From Streptomyces sp. LUP47B (GTDB taxonomy: Bacteria; Actinomycetota; Actinomycetes; Streptomycetales; Streptomycetaceae), in the NCBI RefSeq assembly GCF_001746295.1, contig NZ_MJAH01000016.1:157179-199673 (forward strand): DNA of 42,495 bases, given 5' to 3'. Under the pieces are notes generated by a model. The model saw only the letters and a program-made list of their open reading frames with translations. It was not told where the DNA came from and did no database searches. This document shows positions 25,762 through 34,285 of this stretch, one piece after another. How positions within the stretch are numbered: the stretch's first letter is position 1; each line of letters starts with the position of its first letter. The position numbers were made by a program, and so were the translations under genes.

Positions 25762-26310
25762 TCAGAGCGGCTGGCCATCGAAGGGGTCACCGGAGCCGGG
25801 CTTGAACGTCGTGCCGAGGTCGTACTGTGCGATCCCGAAAGGTTGAAAATCGGCATCGGCAAGGACGCGGTAGAGGAACTCAGAGGTGGACATGTCGTAC
25901 CGGCACCACTCGCCGTCCTCGGACCGCGCAAGGACGGGGTAATCGCCCGGCCGCTCGGCATCGATCAGCCAGAAGTACCCGTCGGCCCATTCGGTGGAGC
26001 CCCAGGGCACCAGCCCCTTGCCGCCCGGCGCGTAGATCGCATAGGGATCGACGGCGGAGACGCTTCCGAGCTCGCTGTCCTGGTCGACCGACAGCCAGAC
26101 CCGCCACTGTGACAGGAAGTCGAACACGCGGCCCTCGTCGCGCCCCAGAAAGTAGACGGAATCACTGAAGACGCCGCCGCCGAACGCCTCGTAGAGCTCC
26201 TTGTAGTCCGCCGGCAGCGGAACCCCCAGCTCTCCCTCGATCGCCGCCCAGTCGACGGAGATTCCGAGCGGTTCCCACCCGGTCAGTTCGATCACTCGCT
26301 GAACCCACAT
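25762..26310 (-). CDS. SUKH/SMI1-KNR4-family protein
   Basis: The protein has about 182 residues from ATG 26310 (MWVQRVIELTGW); 26328 is an alternative start. SUKH signatures are visible: WAAIEGELGVPLPADYKELY, then FGGGVF near the N-terminus, and FWLIDAERPGDYPVLARSED later. SUKH proteins are commonly immunity proteins for polymorphic toxins or contact-dependent systems. No toxin gene is adjacent, so it is an orphan. It is flanked by IS21 sequences on both sides. The gene appears complete. Confidence 0.75.
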   Translation of the reverse strand: MWVQRVIELTGWEPLGISVDWAAIEGELGVPLPADYKELYEAFGGGVFSDSVYFLGRDEGRVFDFLSQWRVWLSVDQDSELGSVSAVDPYAIYAPGGKGLVPWGSTEWADGYFWLIDAERPGDYPVLARSEDGEWCRYDMSTSEFLYRVLADADFQPFGIAQYDLGTTFKPGSGDPFDGQPL

Positions 26311-26392
26311 ACAACAATCTTTTAGCACCGGTCTTCGTTCCGATGTCCCTCAACCCCCTCGTCGCTGACGTCAAGATCGGCAGCTATCGCAC

Positions 26393-27190
26393 TCAGCGGG
26401 CCTTGGCGGGTTCCTCGGCCCGGGCTCGGGTGCTGGCGAGGCGATAGGAGTCAGTGCCGGTCTCAATGATCGTGCCGTTGAAGGTGAGGCGGTCGACGAT
26501 GGCCGCGCAGAGCCGGGGGTCGGTGAAGGTCTTGGTCCAGCCGCCGAAGGACTCGTTCGAGGCGAACGCGACGCTGTTCTTCTCCTCGCGTTCGGTCAGG
26601 ACCTGGAAGAGGAGTTCGGCTCCGTGGCGGTCGAGTTCCATGTAGCCGAGCTCGTCGATGCAGAGAAGGTCGACGCGGCCGTAGCGGGCGATCGTCTTGT
26701 TCAGCTGCTTCTCGTCGGCGGCCTCGACCAGCTCGTTGACCAGCTTCGTCGCGAGGGTGTAGCGGACGCGGTAGCCCTTCATGGCGGCCTCGGTGCCCAG
26801 GGCGATGAGCATGTGGGACTTGCCGGTGCCGGAGTCGCCGATCAGGCAGAGGGGCTGGCTCTTCTTGATCCATTCGCAGCTGGCGAGGGTGTGGATGGTG
26901 GCGGGATCGATGTTCGGGTTGGCATCGAAATCGAAGGTCCGCAGGGACTTCTCCCGGGGGAAGCCAGCCGCCTTGATCCGCCTCTCCGACCGGCGGCGGG
27001 CCCGGTCGTCGCACTCGGCCATCAGCAGCTCGGCCAGGAAGCCGCGGTAGCTCATCTGGTCCTTCATCGCCCGGTCGGCGATGTCGGAGAACTCGTTGCG
27101 GATCGACGGCAGCCGCAACAAGCGGCAGGCGGAGTCGATCGCGGCATCGGCGGCCTGCTCGGTCAAGCCTCGCTGGCGGGGCAGGGTCAC
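26393..27190 (-). CDS. istB: IS21 transposition helper ATPase IstB
   Basis: The 265-residue AAA+ ATPase has Walker A LIGDSGTGKSHML, Walker B DLLCIDELGYM, and the C-terminal block LFQVLTEREEKNSVAFASN. Its N-terminal block FLAELLMAECDDRARRRSER is typical of IstB. The start overlaps the 3' end of istA by 4 bp, as usual in IS21. IstB helps IstA select targets. This copy is intact, but the istA upstream is frameshifted. Confidence 0.95.
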   Translation of the reverse strand: MTLPRQRGLTEQAADAAIDSACRLLRLPSIRNEFSDIADRAMKDQMSYRGFLAELLMAECDDRARRRSERRIKAAGFPREKSLRTFDFDANPNIDPATIHTLASCEWIKKSQPLCLIGDSGTGKSHMLIALGTEAAMKGYRVRYTLATKLVNELVEAADEKQLNKTIARYGRVDLLCIDELGYMELDRHGAELLFQVLTEREEKNSVAFASNESFGGWTKTFTDPRLCAAIVDRLTFNGTIIETGTDSYRLASTRARAEEPAKAR

Positions 27191-28832
27191 TGCGCTTCTC
27201 CCTCACGGTGGTCGCCGCCGCTGGTGCGGCGGCGTCGGAGCAACTGGTCGTAGTGGGCCACCGAGGGCAGCGGCCTGCTGTCCGGCGGAAGATGCGCCAG
27301 GCGCCACTCGTGCAGAGACGTCACCGTCGCCGTCGGCTTGCCGGGGTTCCGGGCGTCTGATGCGGGCTCGGTCTCGGCCTGGGCGGCCTTGCGGGCCTCC
27401 AGCGCGACCGCGTCAGCCGTCATGGCCCCTGCCCGCAGGGCCGCGGCCAGGCCAGCGACGACATGTTCATGCGCCAGGTGGCGTCCGAGCAGGAGCACCT
27501 CGATCAGCGCTCGGGTGCCGTCCCGCTCGCCGTGGATCTTCATGGCCTGGGTCCACCACGCGTCGTGGACCGGGGGAACTTGCCCGCCGAGCGGGCCTGT
27601 TCGAGCGCGGTCGAACCGGGGAAGGCGCCGGGCTTGCGGACCAGGACCTCCAGGTAGTGGTCCAGTTCCAGACGGACGGCGCCTTTGGCGATCAGCCGCT
27701 CGTGCCGGGCCACTTCGACGTTTTGGTCGTAAACCACCAGGTGGGAGGCGTGCAGGATGACGCGGACCCGTTTGCCGATCAGCCGGATGGGGACCGAGTA
27801 GCGGTTCGTGCGGACCGGGATCTGGCCGTAGCGGTCGACCCGCGGGGTGAAGAGCCGTCCGGTCTCGAACGGTTCCTCCGGCAGCGGCATCAGCAACGGC
27901 TGTTCGAGCGCGAACTCCTCGGCGATGGTCCGGGACCTGGAGCCGATCCGGCGGGCGTCGTCCTGCCGGTCCCACTGCTCGACCATCTCGTTCAGCTCGG
28001 CGAGAGAGGAGACCTCGGGGACGGGGACGAAGTGGTTGCGGCGGAAGTAGCCGATCTGTCCCTCGATTCCGCCCTTCTCGTGGGCGCCTTCGATGCCCGG
28101 GCGGCAATAGAAGCTTTCGATGCCGTAGTGCGATTTGAAGGCGATCCACCGGTCCGCCTCCACCCTCGCCCGGTTCAGCCCAAGGACCCGGGCGACGGCC
28201 GCCTTGAGGTTGTCGTAGCGGACCTTGCTCCGCGGGACGCCGCCCAGCGTCTGCAGCGCGTGGACGTGACCTTCGAAGAACGCCTCCTGGCCGCAGGACG
28301 CGAACACGCGGTGGACGGCCTTGCCCGAATACGACAGGCGGAAGGAGAAGAGGTAGCAGCTGACCAGCTCGCCGACGAGGCGGATCGTCACGTCGCCGAA
28401 GTCGACCTCCGCCTCGTGACCGGGCCGGTGGGTCTGCGGCACGAACGCCTCCAGCGGCGCCTTGCCGGACTCCACCAGGATCTCGGGCTTCCTGGCCGCG
28501 ACGTTGTAGCGGACCATCCCGTAGGAGACGTCGGCGCCGTGTTCCTCGACCAGCCGGTGGAAGATCCGCGTGACCGTATGCCGCTGCTTGCGCGGCGCGT
28601 CCAGATCCGCTCGGAGGATCTCGTCGATCACCGGCTTGTAGCGGTCCAGCCCGGTCGCCCGCGGCGGCAGTTTCTTGCGCGGCTCCGGCCAGGACGAGTC
28701 CAACGCCTTCCGCACCGTCCGCCAAGTCACGCCGTGCTTGCGCTCAAGCTCCCGCATCGACATGCCGCCACGGTGGTCACGCCGGATCGCCGCGTACATC
28801 TCGACCTTCGACATCCGCGGCATGACCAGCAC
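27187..28832 (-). pseudogene. istA: IS21 transposase IstA, frameshifted
   Basis: From ATG 28832 the frame gives a near-complete IstA. It has an N-terminal HTH (EMYAAIRRDHRGGMSMRELE), an rve catalytic core with EVDFGDVTIRL, YDNLKAAV and FYCRPGIEGAHEKGGIEGQI, then a beta domain. At about 27585, inside GTTCCCCCGG, the frame is lost and stops at 27540. The correct C-terminus (VHDAWWTQAMKIHGERDGTR ... AALRAGAMTADAVALEARKA) continues in another frame to 27187. One missing base, an A expected between TTC and CCCC, explains it. The element is probably unable to move unless ribosomes slip there. Confidence 0.88.
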
Positions 28833-28874
28833 CTCTCACCAGGAGCATCCCGATGCTGCCCTGGCAAGAACCCC

Positions 28875-28939
28875 GGTGCCTCCCAAACTCATCAACATCA
28901 CCCATCCGTGGAACGGGGCGCCTCCCAAACTCATCGACA
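28875..28939. repeat. IS21 left-end direct repeats
   Basis: Two near-identical 23-mers begin at 28875 and 28917, each with GCCTCCCAAACTCATC. They lie 42 bp apart just upstream of istA. IS21-family ends carry such multiple terminal repeats for IstA binding. I find no matching inverted copy at the other side (26340-26392), so the right end may be lost or diverged. The sequence from 28940 to 29067 shows nothing further. Confidence 0.7.
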
Positions 28940-29067
28940 AGTGCCTTCACAACTTCTCGCCAAAGCCACACAGCCAGTACCTCCGCAGCCAGGTGCCCGT
29001 CGGCCAAGGACCGTATCCCGCTGGCAGTCTGGCCTGCCACGAATGCGACCCGCGCGCAGCTGTTTCG

Positions 29068-29319
29068 TCAGCGTGGAGTGATCAATGGATCGCCCGACAC
29101 GGGGCTCTTGGCCCGATAGAGCTCGGTGAGCAGGTTCTGCGTTGCCCATTGGGCTCGCCAGCGTGCGGCGGCCGGACTCGGGGCACGCCCGCCCGTGTAG
29201 AGCACGGGCGTGCCGTCCTCGCGTCGCCAGTCGAGCGACCAGCACCATCCGGCAGCAGCGACCAGGTCCACGACGGCTGGTTTCGCGCTGTCGAGGCGAT
29301 CGCCGACAGGCTCGCCCAC
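29068..29319 (-). CDS. Small hypothetical protein
   Basis: From GTG 29319 an 83-residue product reads LDSAKPAVVDLVAAAGWCWS then LDWRREDGTPVLYTGGRAPS. The C-terminal part has the composition of a real soluble protein, with Trp-rich conserved-looking spacing. I know no family. Upstream codons in the same frame to 29541 look like a shadow. No strong ribosome site marks the start. Confidence 0.4.
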   Translation of the reverse strand: MGEPVGDRLDSAKPAVVDLVAAAGWCWSLDWRREDGTPVLYTGGRAPSPAAARWRAQWATQNLLTELYRAKSPVSGDPLITPR

Positions 29320-29479
29320 ATCGCCGACCGCACCGTCCAGGGGAGCACCCGATCCCGCACGCGGAGAACGTCCGCGTGCGGGACACCCGCTCCAGGCCCG
29401 GGCAACGGCCGCTGCCCTTAAGACACCGTCGCCCGCGCCGAGGCGGACTCCACACCCCTTGCCCACGCCAGTCGACAGC

Positions 29480-29883
29480 GTGGGGGAGGAGCAGGTGCAC
29501 CAGGTGCTGGAGGCGGCCGAGAGCATCTTCGTATCCCTCACCGGCTACACCGGCTTCGACCGCGACCTGTCGGAAGAGATCCTCACAGTCGTCCTGAAGT
29601 GCGTCAGCGCCGAGCAGCAGGACGGCTACGCAGGGCAGTTGGAGGCCTTCGCGACGCCAACCGCGGACGCCTCAAGGACCTGTACGGGAAGTACGGGCCG
29701 GGCGGAAAGTTCGCCGACGAGAGCCGCTGCTACCTCACCCATCAGCCCGAGAGCCTCGTGGTCTGCGAGCGCCTGGACACCGTCCCGATGTGGCTTGCAG
29801 CGGTGTGGAACGACGAACTCGACGCCGAGCTGACGCTGGAGCGCTTCACCAACCTCTGGCGCTACGGCCTGGGCCCCTCATGA
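29480..29883 (+). pseudogene. Hypothetical protein split by a frameshift
   Basis: From GTG 29480 one frame reads EEQVHQVLEAAESIFVSLTG, then RDLSEEILTVVLKCVSAEQQ. Near 29652 the sense jumps to the next frame: RDANRGRLKDLYGKYGPGGK, LTHQPESLVVCERLDTVPMW and LTLERFTNLWRYGLGPS. Joined, these give about 134 residues. The family is unknown. It is followed 67 bp later by another small unknown gene on the same strand, so the two may form an operon. Confidence 0.5.
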
Positions 29884-29950
29884 GCGGAACGGGCGATCGA
29901 TGTGCTGACCTCCGTCGGCTCGACGGCGCATTCGAGGAGAGGACGAGGCC

Positions 29951-30334
29951 ATGGCGCAGCTGAAGATCCGGGACCTGCACGAACTCCTGCGCCAGGCCCC
30001 CCGGCGACGAGACCTGAAGCAGGACGGCATCCGGCTCGTGTACGACGGCGCCAGCTTGCAGATGTCCACGGCCGACGCCCCGGACACCGTGATCGCCCGC
30101 GCCGACACCTGCGGGTTCACCACCGAGCCGTGGGACGTGACCGCGTACCGCGCCAGCATCACCAGCACGCAGGTGTGGCTGCGCGTCCTCAACGGCGAGC
30201 ACGGCGACCACCTCATCGACGTCTGCCCCTTCTGGGCCCAGCGCCCCGCCGCGATCATGTTCACCGCGGGCGGCCATACGGCGGCGTTCCCGGCGATCGC
30301 CTGCCCGACCGCACCCGCCGACAGGCGCCCGTAG
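29951..30334 (+). CDS. Hypothetical protein, 127 residues
   Basis: ATG 29951 is preceded by GAGGAGAGGACGAGGCC, which holds a plausible ribosome site. The protein has a basic N-terminus (LLRQAPRRRDLKQDG) and a beta-rich body (IRLVYDGASLQMSTADAPDT, VTAYRASITSTQVWLRVLNG). There is no signal peptide, transmembrane segment or known motif. It is paired with the broken gene upstream. It ends 118 bp before the convergent ParA-like gene. Confidence 0.5.
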   Translation: MAQLKIRDLHELLRQAPRRRDLKQDGIRLVYDGASLQMSTADAPDTVIARADTCGFTTEPWDVTAYRASITSTQVWLRVLNGEHGDHLIDVCPFWAQRPAAIMFTAGGHTAAFPAIACPTAPADRRP

Positions 30335-30452
30335 CGCGACCGCCGGCCCAGGGCTCCGCCTCAGCTCTCCTGGTTGACGCCACCGTTCATTCCGCGATCA
30401 CGTGCCCCGAGGCCATTGGATCTGGTTTCACGCTGGGCGCAGGCCCGGATGG

Positions 30453-31379
30453 CTACCAGCGGTCTGTGATGGCCTTTGCGGCCTGCGTGACGCCAGGGTC
30501 GAGTGGGGAGGCGACGACCAGAGCTGCCTGGTCTGTACGGCGGGCGTGGGTGGCCAGGTCGTGGTGGCCGACGTGTACGTGTCCCAGGAGAGGGATGCCG
30601 GCGGCAGCCATATTCGCTTCGACGGCGTGGACGAAGCCGGGTTTGGGCTCGGCGGCCGGAAGTTGGCGGCTGCCGCTGATCATGCCGAGGAATGCGGTGG
30701 GGCGGTGGTGGAGGAAGTTGAGGTGGCGCTCGCGAAGCAGCGCAGCGCTCTGCTCGGGTGTGAGCGGATGTTCTCGGCGTTCTTCGGGCATGGCGCCGTG
30801 GGTGAGGGTCTCGGCGACCGGCGCACCGTTGGTGGCGGCGAGCACGACGAAGTGGTCCACGAGCTCGCGGTGCGGCCAGGTCGGGCGGCCCATGAGCACG
30901 ATGCAGTCGAAGTGGCGGCGCCCCAACTGCAATGCGTCGCGGAGCGGGCTGTCGTCGGTCGTGAGGTACTTGGGGTTGGCGGGCGGAGTCGACCAGGGGG
31001 TGTGCTGCTCGACCAGCAGCCCACCCTGGTCCCGGCCGGTGCCGGCCTTCCACAGCAGGGTGCTGCGGTACCCGGGCCACTCCTGCAGCCGCTGCTCGGC
31101 GGCCTTGCGTTCCCGGGCACGGCGTGAGTACAGCTCCATGCCGATCCCGGACGGCTTGTACTCGTGCACCAGCAACACCCGCATTCCCTGCAGCGCCCAC
31201 GCGGCCGCGATCTGCACCGCGAGCGTGCTGAGCTCGTACCGGTCCTCGAGCAGGAACTGCACCGTGCGCCCGTTGCGGGAGGGCAAGGCCGCGCGGCGGA
31301 CCTGGGTGTAGCGGACGCCGGCCGCCTGCTGGGCCTTGCGGGCGCGGGCCTTGGGGCCGCTCGCACCGGACTTGGTCAT
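30453..31379 (-). CDS. ParA/SIMIBI-like protein without a recognisable Walker A
   Basis: I use ATG 31379 (MTKSGASGPKARARKAQQAA). The basic start resembles the short leader seen on many Streptomyces plasmid proteins. The 308-residue body then reads LLEDRYELSTLAVQIAAAWA and LQGMRVLLVHEYKPSGIGME. This has the rhythm of ParA (GKGGxGKST...ALAxxGxRVLLVDxDPQ), but the glycine-lysine loop is replaced. Later FDCIVLMGRPTW and VVLAATNGAPVAETL mimic the ParA Walker B and following strand. It may be a pseudo-ATPase of partition type or a diverged relative. No ParB-like gene is adjacent. Confidence 0.5.
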   Translation of the reverse strand: MTKSGASGPKARARKAQQAAGVRYTQVRRAALPSRNGRTVQFLLEDRYELSTLAVQIAAAWALQGMRVLLVHEYKPSGIGMELYSRRARERKAAEQRLQEWPGYRSTLLWKAGTGRDQGGLLVEQHTPWSTPPANPKYLTTDDSPLRDALQLGRRHFDCIVLMGRPTWPHRELVDHFVVLAATNGAPVAETLTHGAMPEERREHPLTPEQSAALLRERHLNFLHHRPTAFLGMISGSRQLPAAEPKPGFVHAVEANMAAAGIPLLGHVHVGHHDLATHARRTDQAALVVASPLDPGVTQAAKAITDRW

Positions 31380-31768
31380 GAGGATCGATCTCCGCTCCAG
31401 GGCCCCCGCCGCCCCGCAGAGTCGACGACGCGCGGGCATGGGCGAACAAGTGCGGGACCGTCCCTGGAACCGATTCCGTTCCGGTGTCCTTCGCCTGGTG
31501 CATGACCGGTGCGGGGTACCGGACGCAGGCTCGCGGCGTGCGCATCCTGCCGCAGCCCAGAACCATAGCGGCCCAGCAGATCAACGAGAGGGAACGACAC
31601 GGCCCGAAGCAGTCCGCTGCACCTACGTGGCCGCCCGTGAGCGGATCGTCGGCACCTGACCGCGGCGCAGACCTCGCACGGCTCCGACGATGTCCTGCGA
31701 CCTGACTGGGCAGGCGCCATTTGTGAGAAGGCATGGATTGGAGTGCTCGACTGTCCCATCATCGTGTG
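31380..31768. other. Divergent intergenic region
   Basis: This gap separates the ParA-like gene (minus strand) from the AbiJ-like gene (plus strand). I see no gene. GGAAC/GTTCC arms around 31467-31483 form a small inverted repeat that could be an operator. Confidence 0.35.
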
Positions 31769-33157
31769 ATGGCTGATCACATGGACGTGCCGCGACTGCG
31801 TGGTCTGATCGACGAGTTCCTCGCTGCCGCCTATGAACATCACCGCCATCAGGACTTGCCTGCACTCTGCGAGCGGCTCCGCCTGCCCCAGCCGCCTCCT
31901 GAGGAGGGCCACAGCAAACACCAGCGGCTGTCGGCCAGTCTGCAGGCCTGTCCCGACGACGGCCTGGAGGCGGTCGCTGAGGCCGTTCTCGAGAGTCAGC
32001 CGCTGGCAGCATGGGAGCGCAACCGGCTGGAGGACGTGCTGTGGCTGAGGCGCCCCCACGTGCGGATCCCGGGCCGCACGCGGCGTGAATTGGCGAGGGA
32101 ATTCGACTTGTCCGGTCATCTCAACTACCCCGACCGCTTCATGGCGTTGCTAGACCGAGTCTGGGATCTGGGCGACGATCTGCGGGGCTCATGGGACCAA
32201 TCCGCACCGGCCTTGCGCGACGAGATCCAGCGCCACGTGATCAGGTTCCAGGAGGACTGGACGACTGAGTACTTTTTCGAGCAGCTGCACGCCTTCGAAG
32301 CCCCTGATCCTCGCTTCGGGCACTTCCTTGAAGGACTGGCTTCCCCTACCACCCTGCCCGACGAGCAGGCCCAGCGCCGTTTCGTTGACCTGGTCAACAA
32401 GCATCTGCAGCCTGTGGGCGCGCAGCTGCGCCTGGAAGGAGAACAGGACGGCTATCCGCTGTTCCAGCTCGTCCAGTCCGGTCAGGGAACGGGCCGGCGG
32501 CCGCGGAATCTGATCTTTGCCACGTTGGGCAAGCCCGACATCCGCTTCACGAGCGCCCTCGACAACGACATCGAGATCGCAGAACGCTCCGATCAGGTCC
32601 TGGTCTACGACCGGCCGGTCGGCAAGAACGGGCTGCTGTGGCGTGAGCTGCTCGCTTGGTGGCAGGAGACCCGGGAGATCAGTGACCCGGAGCGGGCGAC
32701 CTGGTCCCTCTTCGACCGCATGGACTCGTCGCTGCCTGCGAAGTCCGACGGGCAGAAGAATCTGTTCTGGCTCTACCACAACATCTACCGGGAGGACTTG
32801 AGTGCGGTCCCCGCTCTCCTTCCGGAGATATGGGTGCACTGGGATCCGAGGACGGTCCGTGAGCGAGGTGCGCTTGCTCTGCAGAATCTGCGCATGGACT
32901 TCCTCATGCTGCTGCCGGGTAACCGGCGGGTCGTACTGGAGGTCGACGGCATGCAGCACTACACACGCAAGGAGGGAACCCTCCCCGACAGCGCGAAGTA
33001 CGCTGCCACCATGGCTGGCGATCGGGACCTGAAGTTCCGCGGATACGAAGTCTTCCGGTTCGGCCACGATGAGCTTCGTGACCGCGACCAGGCCCGGCCC
33101 GTCGTCACAGAGTTCTTCCGAACCCTCCTCGACCGGTCATCCGACGAGCCTCTCTAG
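31769..33157 (+). CDS. AbiJ-like protein with C-terminal PD-(D/E)XK-type nuclease domain
   Basis: The start is uncertain: ATG 31733, 31769 and 31781 are in frame and none has a strong ribosome site. The helical N-terminal half ends in RPRNLIFATLGKPDIRFTSA, DNDIEIAERSDQVLVYDRPV and KNGLLWRELLAWW. I recall this block from AbiJ-related abortive-infection proteins. The last 90 residues (MDFLMLLPGNRRVVLEVDGM, QHYTRKEG, DRDLKFRGYEVFRFGHDEL) look like a DUF559/Vsr-type restriction-endonuclease fold, with Asp, Glu-x-Asp candidates. A phage-triggered nuclease is plausible but inferred. It stands alone, with a terminator hairpin 60 bp after the stop. Confidence 0.65.
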   Translation: MADHMDVPRLRGLIDEFLAAAYEHHRHQDLPALCERLRLPQPPPEEGHSKHQRLSASLQACPDDGLEAVAEAVLESQPLAAWERNRLEDVLWLRRPHVRIPGRTRRELAREFDLSGHLNYPDRFMALLDRVWDLGDDLRGSWDQSAPALRDEIQRHVIRFQEDWTTEYFFEQLHAFEAPDPRFGHFLEGLASPTTLPDEQAQRRFVDLVNKHLQPVGAQLRLEGEQDGYPLFQLVQSGQGTGRRPRNLIFATLGKPDIRFTSALDNDIEIAERSDQVLVYDRPVGKNGLLWRELLAWWQETREISDPERATWSLFDRMDSSLPAKSDGQKNLFWLYHNIYREDLSAVPALLPEIWVHWDPRTVRERGALALQNLRMDFLMLLPGNRRVVLEVDGMQHYTRKEGTLPDSAKYAATMAGDRDLKFRGYEVFRFGHDELRDRDQARPVVTEFFRTLLDRSSDEPL

Positions 33158-33215
33158 CACGCAACTGACCTGCGACAGAGCGAACGGCCGTGACTCGTCA
33201 ATTCGGCCCGGGTGG

Positions 33216-33242
33216 CCTCACGCCCTCAACTCGGGCGTGAGG
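33216..33242. terminator. Bidirectional hairpin between convergent genes
   Basis: CCTCACGCCC (33216-33225) pairs perfectly with GGGCGTGAGG (33233-33242) around a 7-nt loop. It lies between the ends of the AbiJ-like gene (plus) and the TPR gene (minus). Neither side has a T-tract. Confidence 0.75.
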
Positions 33243-33277
33243 AAGATAAGTCACTGGATGAGGGCCCACGCGCCGCC

Positions 33278-34234
33278 TTAGCGGGCGCTTCCGGTCGTGC
33301 TGATGGCGATGGCCTGGTGTGCGAGGTGGGAGAGGTCGATGACGCGGGGGTCGCGGCGCCAGGGTGCCATGGCGCGTACGACGCCGGCGAGGTAGTCGGT
33401 GGCGCGGGTGGAGCGTACGTGGCTGAGGATGGTGACGGCGCGCTGGCCGTGGGCGAGGGCCTGGTCGAGGTCGCGGTGTTGGAGGTGCGCGGTGGCCAGA
33501 ACGGTCATGCGCAGGCCGACGGAGCGGGTGTATGCGCTCTCGGGCATGGGTGCGGCCCGGTTGTTCCAGCCCAGGGCGGCGGCGGGCAGGTGCAGGTCCC
33601 GGTGGATCTCCACGGCGTCGGCTGCCATCCGTGCGGGCGTGTAGTAGCGGATCCATGCGGGTTCGTCGCGGGGTTCGGTGTCGGCCTGTTCCAGGAGCCG
33701 CTCGGAGGAGACGAGCGCGGCAGCCGCGGAGGGGGCGTCGCCGAGACGGGCGTGTGCGAGGGCCTCGACGAGTTTGGCGAAGGCCAGGACGCGGGGGGCT
33801 GCCCGGTGGCGGGCGCGGTCGTAGGTGCCCTGTGCCATGTCCACCGCCTCGTCGGGATAGCCGCGCAGGGTGGCCTGGAGGGCCATGTTGGTCAGGACGT
33901 GACAGCCCACGGCGAGGCTTGCGCCGGCGCGGGCCATCCGCAGGGCCTGGATGAAGTGCCGCTGTGCCAGGGCGTGATGGCCCATGTCCAGGGCGCTCCA
34001 GCCTGCGACGCGGGCCAGTTCGGCGGTGCCTGCGTACAGCTCTTTACCCACGGCGTCGGTGTAGTCGCCGCGCAGGAGCGGGATGGCGCGCTCGTTGAGG
34101 AAGCTGGTCACGGTGGAGGCTTTGCCGGTGCCGCCGCCGTACTTCGAGTCCGAGCGCTGCGCGTCGGCGGCGGCCGCCCACAGCGCATCCAGATCGTGCC
34201 CGCCGACCCCACCGCCGCTCATCCCGGCCGCCAC
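33278..34234 (-). CDS. TPR-type protein, probably the C-terminal part of an HTH regulator
   Basis: The 318 residues are almost wholly helical repeats: YAGTAELARVAGWSALDMGH, HALAQRHFIQALRMARAGAS, LGDAPSAAAALVSSERLLEQ and so on. This is the TPR half found in Streptomyces XRE/TPR regulators of about 400-450 residues. The usual N-terminal HTH is absent, and no HTH is encoded just upstream. The gene may be truncated, or a free-standing form starting at ATG 34222. Function is unknown. It is followed by the large uncharacterised gene upstream on the same strand, 52 bp away. Confidence 0.6.
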   Translation of the reverse strand: MAAGMSGGGVGGHDLDALWAAAADAQRSDSKYGGGTGKASTVTSFLNERAIPLLRGDYTDAVGKELYAGTAELARVAGWSALDMGHHALAQRHFIQALRMARAGASLAVGCHVLTNMALQATLRGYPDEAVDMAQGTYDRARHRAAPRVLAFAKLVEALAHARLGDAPSAAAALVSSERLLEQADTEPRDEPAWIRYYTPARMAADAVEIHRDLHLPAAALGWNNRAAPMPESAYTRSVGLRMTVLATAHLQHRDLDQALAHGQRAVTILSHVRSTRATDYLAGVVRAMAPWRRDPRVIDLSHLAHQAIAISTTGSAR

Positions 34235-34285
34235 CGCGTCGGGCCACGGATGTCACGCCTTGTACCTTCGACGATGCCGACCGGC

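Noticed and set aside
26340..26392. Right terminal repeat of the IS21 element
   Set aside because: The stretch was compared by eye with the left-end repeats (GATGAGTTTGGGAGGC) and no inverted match was found.
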